Below, in pieces: positions 8,677 through 16,451 of a stretch of 64,000 nucleotides of DNA; the stretch's first letter is position 1; each line of letters opens with the position of its first letter. Made by a program: the position numbers and the translations under genes. Location of the stretch: contig NZ_BOOU01000087.1 of assembly GCF_016863395.1 (NCBI RefSeq), positions 1-64,000 on the forward strand, given 5' to 3'. Below the pieces are notes generated by a model. The model was not told where the DNA came from. It ran no database searches and saw only the letters and a program-made list of their open reading frames with translations. The DNA is from Sphaerisporangium rufum. GTDB taxonomy: Bacteria > Actinomycetota > Actinomycetes > Streptosporangiales > Streptosporangiaceae.

Positions 8677-9198
8677 ATGGACCTCGAACGGTACGAGAAG
8701 ACCGGATTCAGTTACCCGCAGGTGGGGGCGACCCGGAACGGGGTGCTTCCGGCCGGCTACCGGCACCTGCGCCGCCGGCACGACCTCGGGCCGGGCGCCT
8801 CGTTCGAGCGGGCCGTCGAGGCGCTGATGACCTGGCGGGTCCAGCGGGCCGCCGGGCTGACGGTGACCGCGTCGGCGCCGCGGGCCGAGCCGGGCGCGAT
8901 CGTGGTGTCCCGGGCGGGGGTGGGCCGGCTGGCGCTGGAGATCCCGTGCCGGGTGGTGTGGACGCTCGATGAGGCGGACCGGCGGGGGTTCGCCTACGGT
9001 ACGCTGCCCGGCCATCCCGAGCGGGGCGAGGAATCGTTCGTGGTGGAGCGCGGGGACGACGGTTCGGTGGCCTTCATCGTGACCTCCTTCACCCGGCCGG
9101 GCCGCTGGTACACCAGACCGGCCTGGCCGCTGGCCGGCCTGGCCGCGCGGTTCGTCGTCGCGCGCTACGCCGCCGCCGCGCGCCGGCTGGCCCGCTGA
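8677..9198 (+). CDS. DUF1990 family protein
   Basis: The 173-residue product carries the family's opening (YPQVGATRNGVLPAGYRHL), the central AVEALMTWRVQRAAGL stretch and the C-terminal SFTRPGRWYTRPAWPL segment, all recognisable DUF1990 signatures. The family is small, cytoplasmic and of unknown biochemical role. The ATG at 8677 is preceded by a GGAGAGGGG Shine-Dalgarno. It is monocistronic between the methyltransferase and the expansin gene. Confidence 0.88.
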   Translation: MDLERYEKTGFSYPQVGATRNGVLPAGYRHLRRRHDLGPGASFERAVEALMTWRVQRAAGLTVTASAPRAEPGAIVVSRAGVGRLALEIPCRVVWTLDEADRRGFAYGTLPGHPERGEESFVVERGDDGSVAFIVTSFTRPGRWYTRPAWPLAGLAARFVVARYAAAARRLAR

Positions 9199-9384
9199 CG
9201 GCGCGGTACGGCCGCCTGCAATTTTCAGCCGCGCCGCACCGGCCGGGCCCGCTGACCTGGCGCCGCCGTCCCGCCCCGCGCACCGGCGTTGCCCGGCGCC
9301 GGTCGCCCGCCTAGGGTGTCCCCGCTTCGCACGGCACTCGGGCACCGGGCCCGCGCGACCGGGCGGCGGCGGAGAGGGGACGGC

Positions 9385-10761
9385 ATGAGGATCCTTCGTC
9401 GCACGCGCACGGCGGCCCCACCCGGCGAGGTCTCGGCCACCCGGCGCCGCCGGGGCGTGCTGCTCGCCGCGTTCGCCGCCGTACTGGTGGCGTTCCCGCT
9501 CGCCGCGCGGGCCGCCGCTCCGGTACCGTTCACCGGCAACGCGACCCATTTCACCGCCCTCGGCTCGCCGTACGGCGGGTGCGGGCTGCCGCAGTCCCAG
9601 CTCGACACTCAGAACTTCGTCGCGCTCAACGTCTACGACACCCCCGGCGACTACGGCTTCTACCCGCGCCCGATCCCGGACTCCATGAGCTCCAAGATCG
9701 GCGCGTGGGACAACGGCCGTAACTGCGGCCGGTGGGTGCAGGTGCTCATCTCCGACTTCTGCACCGGCACCAACGACGGGGCGCAGAGCCAGCCCTTCTG
9801 CCGGGGCGGCTCCTGGACGCCGGACGCCTACAACGGCGCCGAGCTGTACATGCAGGTGGCCGACAGCTGCGGCGACACCAACGCCTGGTGCCGGGACGAC
9901 CGCTACCACCTCGACCTGTCCACCGACTCGCTGAACAAGTTCGCCAAGAACGGCGTCCCGGTCGGCGACATGTACCCCTCGCACTGGAACAACCGCCACG
10001 TCAACTGGACGTACGTCACCGCCCCCGGGTACACCGGCGACATCAAGATCGGGTTCATGAAGGGCGCGCAGCGGTACTGGCCCACCATCGTCGTCGGACA
10101 CCTGCGCAACGGCATCCACGGCGTGGAATACTTCGCCGACGGCGCCTGGCAGGCGGCGAAGATGAACAGCGACATGGGGCAGTCGTTCATCCTGGCGCCG
10201 ACGGTGTCCGGCGGCACGGACTACCGCATCCGGGTGCGGGACGCCGCCGACACCTTGATCAACGACGGGCGGGTGTACGATTTCCGGCTGCCCGACGGCT
10301 GCGCCCCGTGCGGCGCGGACTACACCCCGGTCTCCTACACCACCGGCACCGGGCCGACCGCCACCCCGACGCCGACGATCACCCCGACTCCGGGCGGCAG
10401 CCCCACCCCGACGATCACCCCGACGCCCGGCACCAGCCCCACGCCGGCCGGTTCCTGCTCGGCGACCTACACCAGGCAGAGCGAGTGGTCCGGCGGGTTC
10501 ACCGGGCAGATCAAGGTCACCAACCGGGGCGGCGCGCTGAACGGCTGGACGCTGACCTTCACCCTGCCCGCCGGGGTGACCGTCGCGCAGGGCTGGAACG
10601 GCACCTGGACGCAGTCCGGGACCACGGTGACGGTGAAGAACGCCTCGTGGAACGGCTCGGTGCCCGCGGGCGGGACCATCGACCTCGGCTTCAACGGCTC
10701 CTCCACCGGGCCGTCGGCGGCGGCGTCCGGTTTCGCGCTGAACGGGGCCGCCTGCGCCTGA
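9385..10761 (+). CDS. secreted expansin-like protein with C-terminal CBM2
   Basis: The 458-residue product has a basic, then hydrophobic, signal peptide (about residues 1-44, ending AARAAA), an expansin-type double-psi barrel plus second domain (about 49-305) with many cysteines and the HLDLS motif at 175-179, a Thr/Pro linker built from TPTPTITPTPG repeats (321-356), and a family 2 carbohydrate-binding module (358-457) bounded by Cys with exposed Trp residues. Bacterial expansins loosen cellulose networks without hydrolysis; the CBM2 would target crystalline cellulose or chitin. The ATG at 9385 follows GGAGAGGGG. No glycoside hydrolase is next to it. Confidence 0.85.
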   Translation: MRILRRTRTAAPPGEVSATRRRRGVLLAAFAAVLVAFPLAARAAAPVPFTGNATHFTALGSPYGGCGLPQSQLDTQNFVALNVYDTPGDYGFYPRPIPDSMSSKIGAWDNGRNCGRWVQVLISDFCTGTNDGAQSQPFCRGGSWTPDAYNGAELYMQVADSCGDTNAWCRDDRYHLDLSTDSLNKFAKNGVPVGDMYPSHWNNRHVNWTYVTAPGYTGDIKIGFMKGAQRYWPTIVVGHLRNGIHGVEYFADGAWQAAKMNSDMGQSFILAPTVSGGTDYRIRVRDAADTLINDGRVYDFRLPDGCAPCGADYTPVSYTTGTGPTATPTPTITPTPGGSPTPTITPTPGTSPTPAGSCSATYTRQSEWSGGFTGQIKVTNRGGALNGWTLTFTLPAGVTVAQGWNGTWTQSGTTVTVKNASWNGSVPAGGTIDLGFNGSSTGPSAAASGFALNGAACA

Positions 10762-10790
10762 CCTGCGTGCCTTCGCCGCCGGCGTCCGGC

Positions 10791-11621
10791 TCAGCCGGCC
10801 GGCCGGTCTCCGGCGGCGAAGAAGATCGTGGCATAGTCGGTGAGCGGGCGGTAGCCGAGCGCCTGGTAGATGGCGTTGGACGTCGGGTTGGCCAGGTCGG
10901 TGAACAGCAGCACCGAGGTGGCACCGGCGTCCTTCGCCGCCCGGCTGACCGCGTGGGTGACCGCCGATCCGTAGCCGTGCTTGCGGTGCTCGGGCGGGGT
11001 GTAGACCGGGCCGACCCGCGACATCCCGGCGATCGGCGTGCTGAACGCGGCCATCGCCACCGGCCGCCCGGCGTCCTCCCACAGCACCAACTCGCCCGCG
11101 CCGATCCGGGCGCGGGTCTGCGGGTAGGGGTCGTCGGCGTTCTCCGGCTCGGCCTCCAGCAGGAAATCGCGCATCCAGCCGGCCGCCAGGTCCAGATCTC
11201 CCGGGCCGGCCCGACGGGCGGCGCCGGTCGCCGAGTGCGGGCGCAGCTCCGCCAGCCGGTACATGCGCATGGACATCCGGGACGCCTCGGTCCGGCCGGC
11301 GGCCGAAAGGTACGCCTCGGCCTGCGCCCGCGGCCCGCCCACGCCCGGCAACGGCAGGTCGCGCAGCGCCTCGGCCAGCGACGGCACGATGTCCAGCGGG
11401 ATGTCGGGCACCAGCAGCTGGTAGGGCGGGGTGTGCAGCACGACCCCGCGCACCGACTCCCCGTCGGCGTACCAGCCGGCCATCGCGCCGCCGCCCCACA
11501 GCCCGGACCGGCCGCGGGCCAGCACGGTGAGCGCGACCGTGTTGCGGGTCGGGTCGCCGCGCAGCCAGGCGTCGGCGGCCGGTGGGAGTTCGTCGAGTTC
11601 TGTGGTGAATGTCCAGGCCAT
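10791..11621 (-). CDS. GNAT family N-acetyltransferase
   Basis: The C-terminal half has the GNAT acetyl-CoA signature (VYTPPEHRKHGYGSAVTHAV, with the R/K-x-x-G-x-G loop) and the following NAIYQALGYRPLTDY motif. The N-terminal ~130 residues are a divergent second lobe, as in actinobacterial two-lobed GNAT proteins of about 275 residues. The substrate is unknown. It converges with the expansin gene with 29 bp between stops. Confidence 0.85.
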   Translation of the reverse strand: MAWTFTTELDELPPAADAWLRGDPTRNTVALTVLARGRSGLWGGGAMAGWYADGESVRGVVLHTPPYQLLVPDIPLDIVPSLAEALRDLPLPGVGGPRAQAEAYLSAAGRTEASRMSMRMYRLAELRPHSATGAARRAGPGDLDLAAGWMRDFLLEAEPENADDPYPQTRARIGAGELVLWEDAGRPVAMAAFSTPIAGMSRVGPVYTPPEHRKHGYGSAVTHAVSRAAKDAGATSVLLFTDLANPTSNAIYQALGYRPLTDYATIFFAAGDRPAG

Positions 11622-11700
11622 CCGCACAGTGTGCCAACCGGCCGGCGGCAGTGGCGAACCCATTTCCGCGGCACCGGCCGGCCGAAACCCGTCCGGCCGG

Positions 11701-12264
11701 CTAGAACTCGTCGGCGCCGGTGACCTGGGCGATGGTGAAGACGTGCCGGGTGGCCGCGCAGATCGTCTCCAGCACGTGGACCGGCGCACCGTCGCCGCCA
11801 TAGGCCGCCCGCACGATCTCGACGACCCACTCCCCCGGCTCCAGCCGCAGCGTGTCCGCCTCGGCGGCGGCCGGCGGGCGGGCGAGCAGTTCCTCCTCCG
11901 CGTGCCCGAACCGGTGGCCGAGCGCCGCGATGCCCGCCTGCAGGCTGGGCCGGACGAACCCGGGCTCGGCGAGCGGGGTGCCGCCGAACAGGTCGAGCCG
12001 GAAGAAGCTGGTGGCGATCCGCACCGGGACATCGTCGGCCAGCAGCAGCTTGCGCCGGGCGAGCACGTCCGCGCCCGGCGGGAGCCGCAGCGCGGCGGCC
12101 ACCCGCTCGCCGGCCGGCTCGGTGCCGACGTACAGCATGCGCCGGCCCGGGGTCACCCCCTGCTCGGCGGCCTCGGCGGCGAACAGCGAGGCCGCGGCCC
12201 GCACCCGCGGCGGCGTCGGCAGCGCACGCCGAACCACCACCCCGCGCGTCCCGCCCCCTCGCAT
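11701..12264 (-). CDS. UTRA domain protein lacking the GntR DNA-binding domain
   Basis: Nearly all of the 187 residues align by eye with the UTRA ligand-binding fold of HutC-type GntR regulators: an A-AALRLPPGADVLARRK start, a TSFFRLDLFGGTPL helix-loop, EADTLRLEPG and a C-terminal VHVLETICAATRHVFTI strand. GntR family members of this class normally have about 240 residues with a ~70-residue winged helix first; here there is none, nor is one encoded upstream. A GAGGAGG Shine-Dalgarno before the ATG at 12264 suggests a genuine gene rather than a truncated frame. Confidence 0.78.
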   Translation of the reverse strand: MRGGGTRGVVVRRALPTPPRVRAAASLFAAEAAEQGVTPGRRMLYVGTEPAGERVAAALRLPPGADVLARRKLLLADDVPVRIATSFFRLDLFGGTPLAEPGFVRPSLQAGIAALGHRFGHAEEELLARPPAAAEADTLRLEPGEWVVEIVRAAYGGDGAPVHVLETICAATRHVFTIAQVTGADEF

Positions 12265-12345
12265 CTCGGCCGGCCTCCTCCGCTCGCCTGTCGGTGCCTC
12301 GACCCTACCGGGCCCCCTGGGCCGGCGGAGTTCACCGTCAGGCGG

Positions 12346-13293
12346 TCAACGCTTCCGCGCGAGCGTGACGCCGTCCCGCACGGGCAGCATCACGCTGTCC
12401 AGCCGGTCATCTTGGGCGAGGGCCTCGTTGACCTCGCGAATCGCACGTTGGTCCGCCTCCTGGAAGGCCGGATCGAGCACGGTGCCGCCGAGGAACACGT
12501 TGTCGAGGACGAGGAGACCACCGGTGACGAGCCGCGGGATGATCTCCTCGCAGTAGGCCGGGTAGCCGGCCTTGTCCGCGTCGATGAAGGCGAAGTCGAA
12601 GGTCCGCTCCTCGGGCAGCGCCCTGAGGGTTTCGAGGGCCGGCCCGATCTGGAGGTCGATACGGTCCCGCACACCCGCCCGTTCCCAGAACGGCAGCGCC
12701 ATGCCGGTCCATTCGGTGCTCACGTCGCAGGCCAGCAGCCGGCCGTCGTCGGGCAGCGCGCGGGCGATGCAGAGCGAGGAGTAGCCGGTGAACACCCCGA
12801 TCTCGATGGCGCTGCGCGCGCCGGAGAGCCGGACCAGCATCTCCAGCAGCACTCCCCCGTCATGCGTCACCTGCATCCCGGCGGCCCGGCCGGTCGCCTC
12901 GCGCGTCATGGCCGCCAGTTCCGTGAGCAATCGGTCGGGCGGTGTGCAGTGTGCGAGCAGGTAGTCCTGGACGGCCGGAGTGACGGGTTCCAGGGCGTCT
13001 CCACTGGTCGGGCCGGTCCAGTCTAAGTGGACCTCCTGACCCGCCGCCGAGTGCGACAGGTGCCGCGTCACAAGATCGCGCACGCCGGTGAGCGAGTCCA
13101 GGTCCGGCGCGGCGGCGATCAGTACCAGCGTTCCCCAGCGCGGAACCAGGGAGCAGGTGCCGTGGCGTGAGATGATCGCCGCCCTGCCGTCGCCGCCGAG
13201 CCGAGCGGTCACCTCGTCGCCCAGGCTGTGGATGAGCTCGACCACCCGGTGAGCGGGGTGTTCGATAGTGACGTGCGCCGTCGACAGGGGCAT
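12346..13293 (-). CDS. DUF2218-O-methyltransferase fusion protein
   Basis: Residues 1 to about 92 match DUF2218 (STAHVTIEHPAHRVVELIHS, GTCSLVP, VTRHLSHSAAGQEVHLDW). Residues from about 105 to 315 are a class I, cation-dependent-type O-methyltransferase: EIGVFTGYSSL (164-174), acidic CD at 189-190, FIDADK (236-241) with the metal-binding Asp region, and LDN at 263-265. DUF2218 is usually a stand-alone small protein. The ATG at 13293 has a GGGCGGA Shine-Dalgarno; an ATG at 13317 lacks one. It is divergent from the ArsR-type regulator, its likely controller. Confidence 0.85.
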   Translation of the reverse strand: MPLSTAHVTIEHPAHRVVELIHSLGDEVTARLGGDGRAAIISRHGTCSLVPRWGTLVLIAAAPDLDSLTGVRDLVTRHLSHSAAGQEVHLDWTGPTSGDALEPVTPAVQDYLLAHCTPPDRLLTELAAMTREATGRAAGMQVTHDGGVLLEMLVRLSGARSAIEIGVFTGYSSLCIARALPDDGRLLACDVSTEWTGMALPFWERAGVRDRIDLQIGPALETLRALPEERTFDFAFIDADKAGYPAYCEEIIPRLVTGGLLVLDNVFLGGTVLDPAFQEADQRAIREVNEALAQDDRLDSVMLPVRDGVTLARKR

Positions 13294-13369
13294 GCGCGGT
13301 CCGCCCTTCGTAAGCATCTACGTTTTTATACGCTTTAGGCTAAGATCATTCTGGGGCCGGTCGAGCGGT

Positions 13370-13397
13370 TTGTCAAAAGTGTCGATGTTCATAGACA
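13370..13397 (+). promoter_or_regulatory. promoter of the ArsR-type regulator
   Basis: TTGTCA and TAGACA are spaced 16 bp apart, with TAGACA ending about 5 bp before the GTG start, which implies a leaderless transcript. The 24-bp palindrome at 13377-13400 covers the spacer and the -10 element. Confidence 0.55.
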
Positions 13398-13400
13398 CTT
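13377..13400. promoter_or_regulatory. 24-bp palindromic operator between the fusion gene and the ArsR-type regulator
   Basis: The arms AAGTGTC-G-ATG and CAT-A-GACACTT flank a TT centre; ten of eleven positions in each arm are complementary, the only mismatch being the G/A pair. It sits within the regulator's promoter and 84 bp from the divergent fusion gene. Size and position fit an autorepressing winged-helix dimer site. Confidence 0.65.
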
Positions 13401-13402
13401 AG

Positions 13403-13927
13403 GTGGTGGGAGACGAAGATCGCCCCCTGCTCCTGCGCTCGCCCGCGCAGTTCAAAGCACTCGGCCATCCGCTCAGGCACCGGATGGTGAATCTGCTGCG
13501 CCAGCGCCCCGCCACCCTGGGCGAGTTGACCGCGGCCCTCGGCTCGACCAAGGGCACCGTCGCCTACCACGTGCGCGTCCTGCGCGACGCCGGGCTCGTC
13601 CGGCTGGCGGGCACCCGGCAGGTGCGCGGCGGCACCGAACAACGCTTCGAGCTGGTCAGCAAGGGATTCCGGCTCGCCGAGGACGCCGGAGCGGGGTTCC
13701 TCCTCGACGCCGCCAAGGCCGAGATGTCACCCGCCCGAGCCGGCGATCCCGGCCATACCGTGCTACGCCATCTCTGGCTCACCACCGATGAAGCCCACGC
13801 GCTGGCCCAGCGATTGGACGCGCTGGCTCATGACCCGGACGGCACGGCGACTGAGGAAACGGAGGCGTACGGCCTGCTCGTCAGCCTCTACCGGGCCGAC
13901 ACCCCCCGGCTGCCTGTCGAGGGGTGA
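13403..13927 (+). CDS. ArsR-type winged helix-turn-helix transcriptional regulator
   Basis: Residues about 12-85 form a winged helix (FKALGHPLRHRMVNLL, then TLGELTAALGSTKGTVAYHV and a wing rich in Arg/Gly), the HTH_20-like form of ArsR. A C-terminal ~80-residue helical part would mediate dimer or ligand contacts; no metal-binding cysteine motif is visible, so a metal sensor role is unlikely. The start is GTG, 2 bp after the palindrome, with no room for a Shine-Dalgarno, so it is probably leaderless. The divergent DUF2218-methyltransferase is the likely partner gene. Confidence 0.85.
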   Translation: MVGDEDRPLLLRSPAQFKALGHPLRHRMVNLLRQRPATLGELTAALGSTKGTVAYHVRVLRDAGLVRLAGTRQVRGGTEQRFELVSKGFRLAEDAGAGFLLDAAKAEMSPARAGDPGHTVLRHLWLTTDEAHALAQRLDALAHDPDGTATEETEAYGLLVSLYRADTPRLPVEG

Positions 13928-13998
13928 CCACCCGCCTCCCTGCAGTCGGCCGCTTCGGGTCGCGACGCTACCGCCGGGTCGCTCGTCCCCGTGCCCGG

Positions 13999-14709
13999 TC
14001 AGAAGACGGTGGTGAGATCCTGCCGGGCGATGTCGGCGGGAGCGAGACCGTGCCGCTCCATGACGCCGGCACGCATGATCGCGACGGTGTCCGCCACGGC
14101 CAGCGCCTGGTGGACGTTCTGCTCGACCAGCACGATGGTCCGGTCGTCGCGGCGCAGCGACGCGACGGTGGAGAGCACCAGCTCCGCGAGCTTGGGCGAC
14201 AGCCCCACCGAGGGTTCGTCGAGGAGCAGCACCCGGGGATTCGCCAGGAACGCGCGGGCGATCGCGACCTGCTGCTGCTGTCCTCCGGACAGGGAACCGG
14301 CGCGCGTGTTCCACAGCTGGCCCAGCACGGGGAACAGCTCCCGGGCCTCGTCGAGCCTGGCCCGTTCCTCCTGGGCGGTGCCCCGTTTCAGCCGGCGCGT
14401 GTTCCACATTCCAAGCCTGATGTTCTCGGCCACGGTGAGGTCGGCGAAGATCCCGCGGCCCTGCGGGACCAGCACCACCCCGGCGCGAGCCACGTCCGAC
14501 GGAGTCCGGCGCGCGATGTCGACGCCGTCCAGAAGGACTCCCCCGCCGGAAGGGCGAAGCAGACCGGCGATGGCGCGCAGCAGGGTGGACTTTCCGGCGC
14601 CGTTGTGGCCGAGAACCAGCTCGATACGGCCTGGCTCGAAGCCGGCGCTCAGCGCGTCGATGACCACGCGGTGCCCGAGCCGCACGGTCAGAGAGTCGAT
14701 GGTGAGCAT
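13999..14709 (-). CDS. livF: branched-chain-amino-acid-type ABC transporter ATPase, LivF-like
   Basis: Walker A (GHNGAGKST, residues 34-42), the LSGGQQQQ signature and Walker B (VLLLDEPS) are intact, with the VPQGRGIFADLTVAENIRLG segment typical of the LivF subgroup. It energises an inner-membrane importer together with LivG, M, H and K encoded directly upstream. It is the last gene of the five-gene minus-strand operon, 6 bp after livG. HAAT-family importers take up branched-chain amino acids, amides, urea or aromatic acids; the sequence does not fix which. Confidence 0.9.
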   Translation of the reverse strand: MLTIDSLTVRLGHRVVIDALSAGFEPGRIELVLGHNGAGKSTLLRAIAGLLRPSGGGVLLDGVDIARRTPSDVARAGVVLVPQGRGIFADLTVAENIRLGMWNTRRLKRGTAQEERARLDEARELFPVLGQLWNTRAGSLSGGQQQQVAIARAFLANPRVLLLDEPSVGLSPKLAELVLSTVASLRRDDRTIVLVEQNVHQALAVADTVAIMRAGVMERHGLAPADIARQDLTTVF

Positions 14710-14715
14710 GTCTCC

Positions 14716-15432
14716 TCAGTCCCGCTCGCCGAAGTAGAGCGATCGCACCAGTTCGTTGGAGAAGACCTCGTGGGCGGTGCCGGTGACGAGTTCCCGGCCC
14801 CGGTCGAGGAACACCACGACGTCGGCGAGGTCCTTGACGAGCCGGAGGTTGTGTTCGATCAGCAAAATGATCAGTCCACGGTCCTTGGCCTCGGCGACGA
14901 CCTCGCAGAACAGTTCGTATTCGCGTGGCGCGAGTCCGGCGGCCTGTTCGTCGAGGAGCCAGGCCCGGCCGTTCATGGCGAGCATCCGCGCGATCGAGAC
15001 CGCCTTCTGCTGCCCGTAGCCGAGGTCCGCGGCGAGGCTGCGTCGTGCCGCCGACAGGCCCAGGCGGTCCAGGATCTCCGTCGCGCGGGCCCGCGACTCG
15101 CGCGAGCGGGTCAGAACCGACCGTTCGGCCGCGAACATGGTCTGCTCCTGCACGCTCACGCCGCCGAACAGCCGGAGTTCCTGGAAGGATCGGGCAACGC
15201 CGAGCCTGGCCACCTGCCGGGCCGACCGGCCGATCAACTCGGTGCCGTCCAGCCGGGCACTTCCGCGCTCGGGGGGGACGAGCCCCGAGATCACGTTGAA
15301 CAGCGTCGTCTTGCCGGCTCCGTTGGGCCCGATCAGCGCGGTGACGGCCCCCGGTTCCGCGGTCAGTGACACGTCGTCCAGCGCGACCAGCCCGCCGAAC
15401 GCGGCCCGGACACCGTTGATCTCAAGGCTCAT
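14716..15432 (-). CDS. livG: branched-chain-amino-acid-type ABC transporter ATPase, LivG-like
   Basis: Walker A (GPNGAGKTT), the LivG-type signature LGYGQQKAVSIARML and the switch His in LLIEHNL are present. The Walker B segment reads WLLDEQAAGL, with Gln where most homologues have Pro after the catalytic Glu; the Glu itself is kept. The start ATG overlaps the stop of the livM-like gene by 4 bp, indicating translational coupling. Confidence 0.9.
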   Translation of the reverse strand: MSLEINGVRAAFGGLVALDDVSLTAEPGAVTALIGPNGAGKTTLFNVISGLVPPERGSARLDGTELIGRSARQVARLGVARSFQELRLFGGVSVQEQTMFAAERSVLTRSRESRARATEILDRLGLSAARRSLAADLGYGQQKAVSIARMLAMNGRAWLLDEQAAGLAPREYELFCEVVAEAKDRGLIILLIEHNLRLVKDLADVVVFLDRGRELVTGTAHEVFSNELVRSLYFGERD

Positions 15433-16367
15433 GGCTTCACCACCGGACCGTGGGCCCGCCGCCATGGCCGCGCGCCGCCGGCCCGGGCGGCCCAGCGTTC
15501 CCGCAGCACGACAGCGGAGGGAATGTAACCGCGGACGCCCACCGCGGCGATGATGAGCGCGCCATAGATGAGTTGCTCGAGCGGCCCGACGGTCGTGGAG
15601 GGCAGGTCCAGCAGGCTGATGAGCGGGACGGCGGCCACGACGATGGCGCTGCCGACGACCGGGCCGAGGGACCAGCCGATGCCTCCGACGATCACGATCG
15701 CGGTGAGCTGGATCGATAGGGAGTAGTCGAAGGCGGCGGAATTGATGAACCCGATGTAGAAGGCGTAAAGAACGCCTCCGAGCGATGAGACGGCGGCACC
15801 GAGCACGATGGCGACGTACTTGCCCAAGGTGGGACTGCGCCCCAGGGTCTGGGTCGCCACCGGGTCCTCCCGGATCGCGAGGAAGAGCCGCCCGACCGAC
15901 CCGCGGCGCAGCACGGCGGTGAGCGCCACCACCAGCGCCGCCACGACCCAGATCAGCCGCGACTGGGTCTCCGGGGTGGACAGTTCGGTTCCCAGCAGTC
16001 GCGGGTAGGGGATGCCCGAGATCCCGTCGGTGCCCTTGGTCACCGAGTACCAGCCGGTGAACACGGTCGAGACCATGATCTGGAACGCGAGGGAGGCCAC
16101 CATGAAGTACTCGTCGCTGACCCGCAGGGAGGTCAGGGCCAGCACCATGGCCACGGCGACGGAGCATCCGGCGGCGGCCACCGCGCAGATGATGAGCGAC
16201 CCACCGACCTGCGGCCCGAGCAGCGCGGTCACGTAGGCGCCGATGCCGACGAACACCGCCTGGGCGGCCGAGAACACCCCGGCGTAGCCCAGGGTGATGT
16301 TGAGTCCCGCCGCGGCGATGGCGAAGATCCCGGTGAGTGTTCCCACCGTGGCCAAGTACTCAAGCAC
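15429..16367 (-). CDS. livM: branched-chain-amino-acid-type ABC permease, LivM-like
   Basis: The protein has about eight to nine membrane segments and the conserved GLNITLGYAGVFSAAQAVFVGIGAYV opening and GGIGWSLGPVVGSAIVV segment of BPD_transp_2 permeases, the LivM branch being slightly longer than LivH. It would form one half of the channel in the membrane. The GTG at 16367 is the first start ahead of the initial helix. Confidence 0.9.
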   Translation of the reverse strand: MLEYLATVGTLTGIFAIAAAGLNITLGYAGVFSAAQAVFVGIGAYVTALLGPQVGGSLIICAVAAAGCSVAVAMVLALTSLRVSDEYFMVASLAFQIMVSTVFTGWYSVTKGTDGISGIPYPRLLGTELSTPETQSRLIWVVAALVVALTAVLRRGSVGRLFLAIREDPVATQTLGRSPTLGKYVAIVLGAAVSSLGGVLYAFYIGFINSAAFDYSLSIQLTAIVIVGGIGWSLGPVVGSAIVVAAVPLISLLDLPSTTVGPLEQLIYGALIIAAVGVRGYIPSAVVLRERWAARAGGARPWRRAHGPVVKP

Positions 16368-16451
16368 GCGGCACCTCCACGCGGGAGTCGGATCGGGTGG
16401 TCTGCGGGTGGCGGCGCCGGCTCCCGGGGCGGCGAGGGGCGGGACGCGTGC

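Noticed and set aside
10345-10450. DNA repeats in the expansin gene as a separate element
   Set aside because: They simply encode the Thr/Pro linker of the secreted protein.
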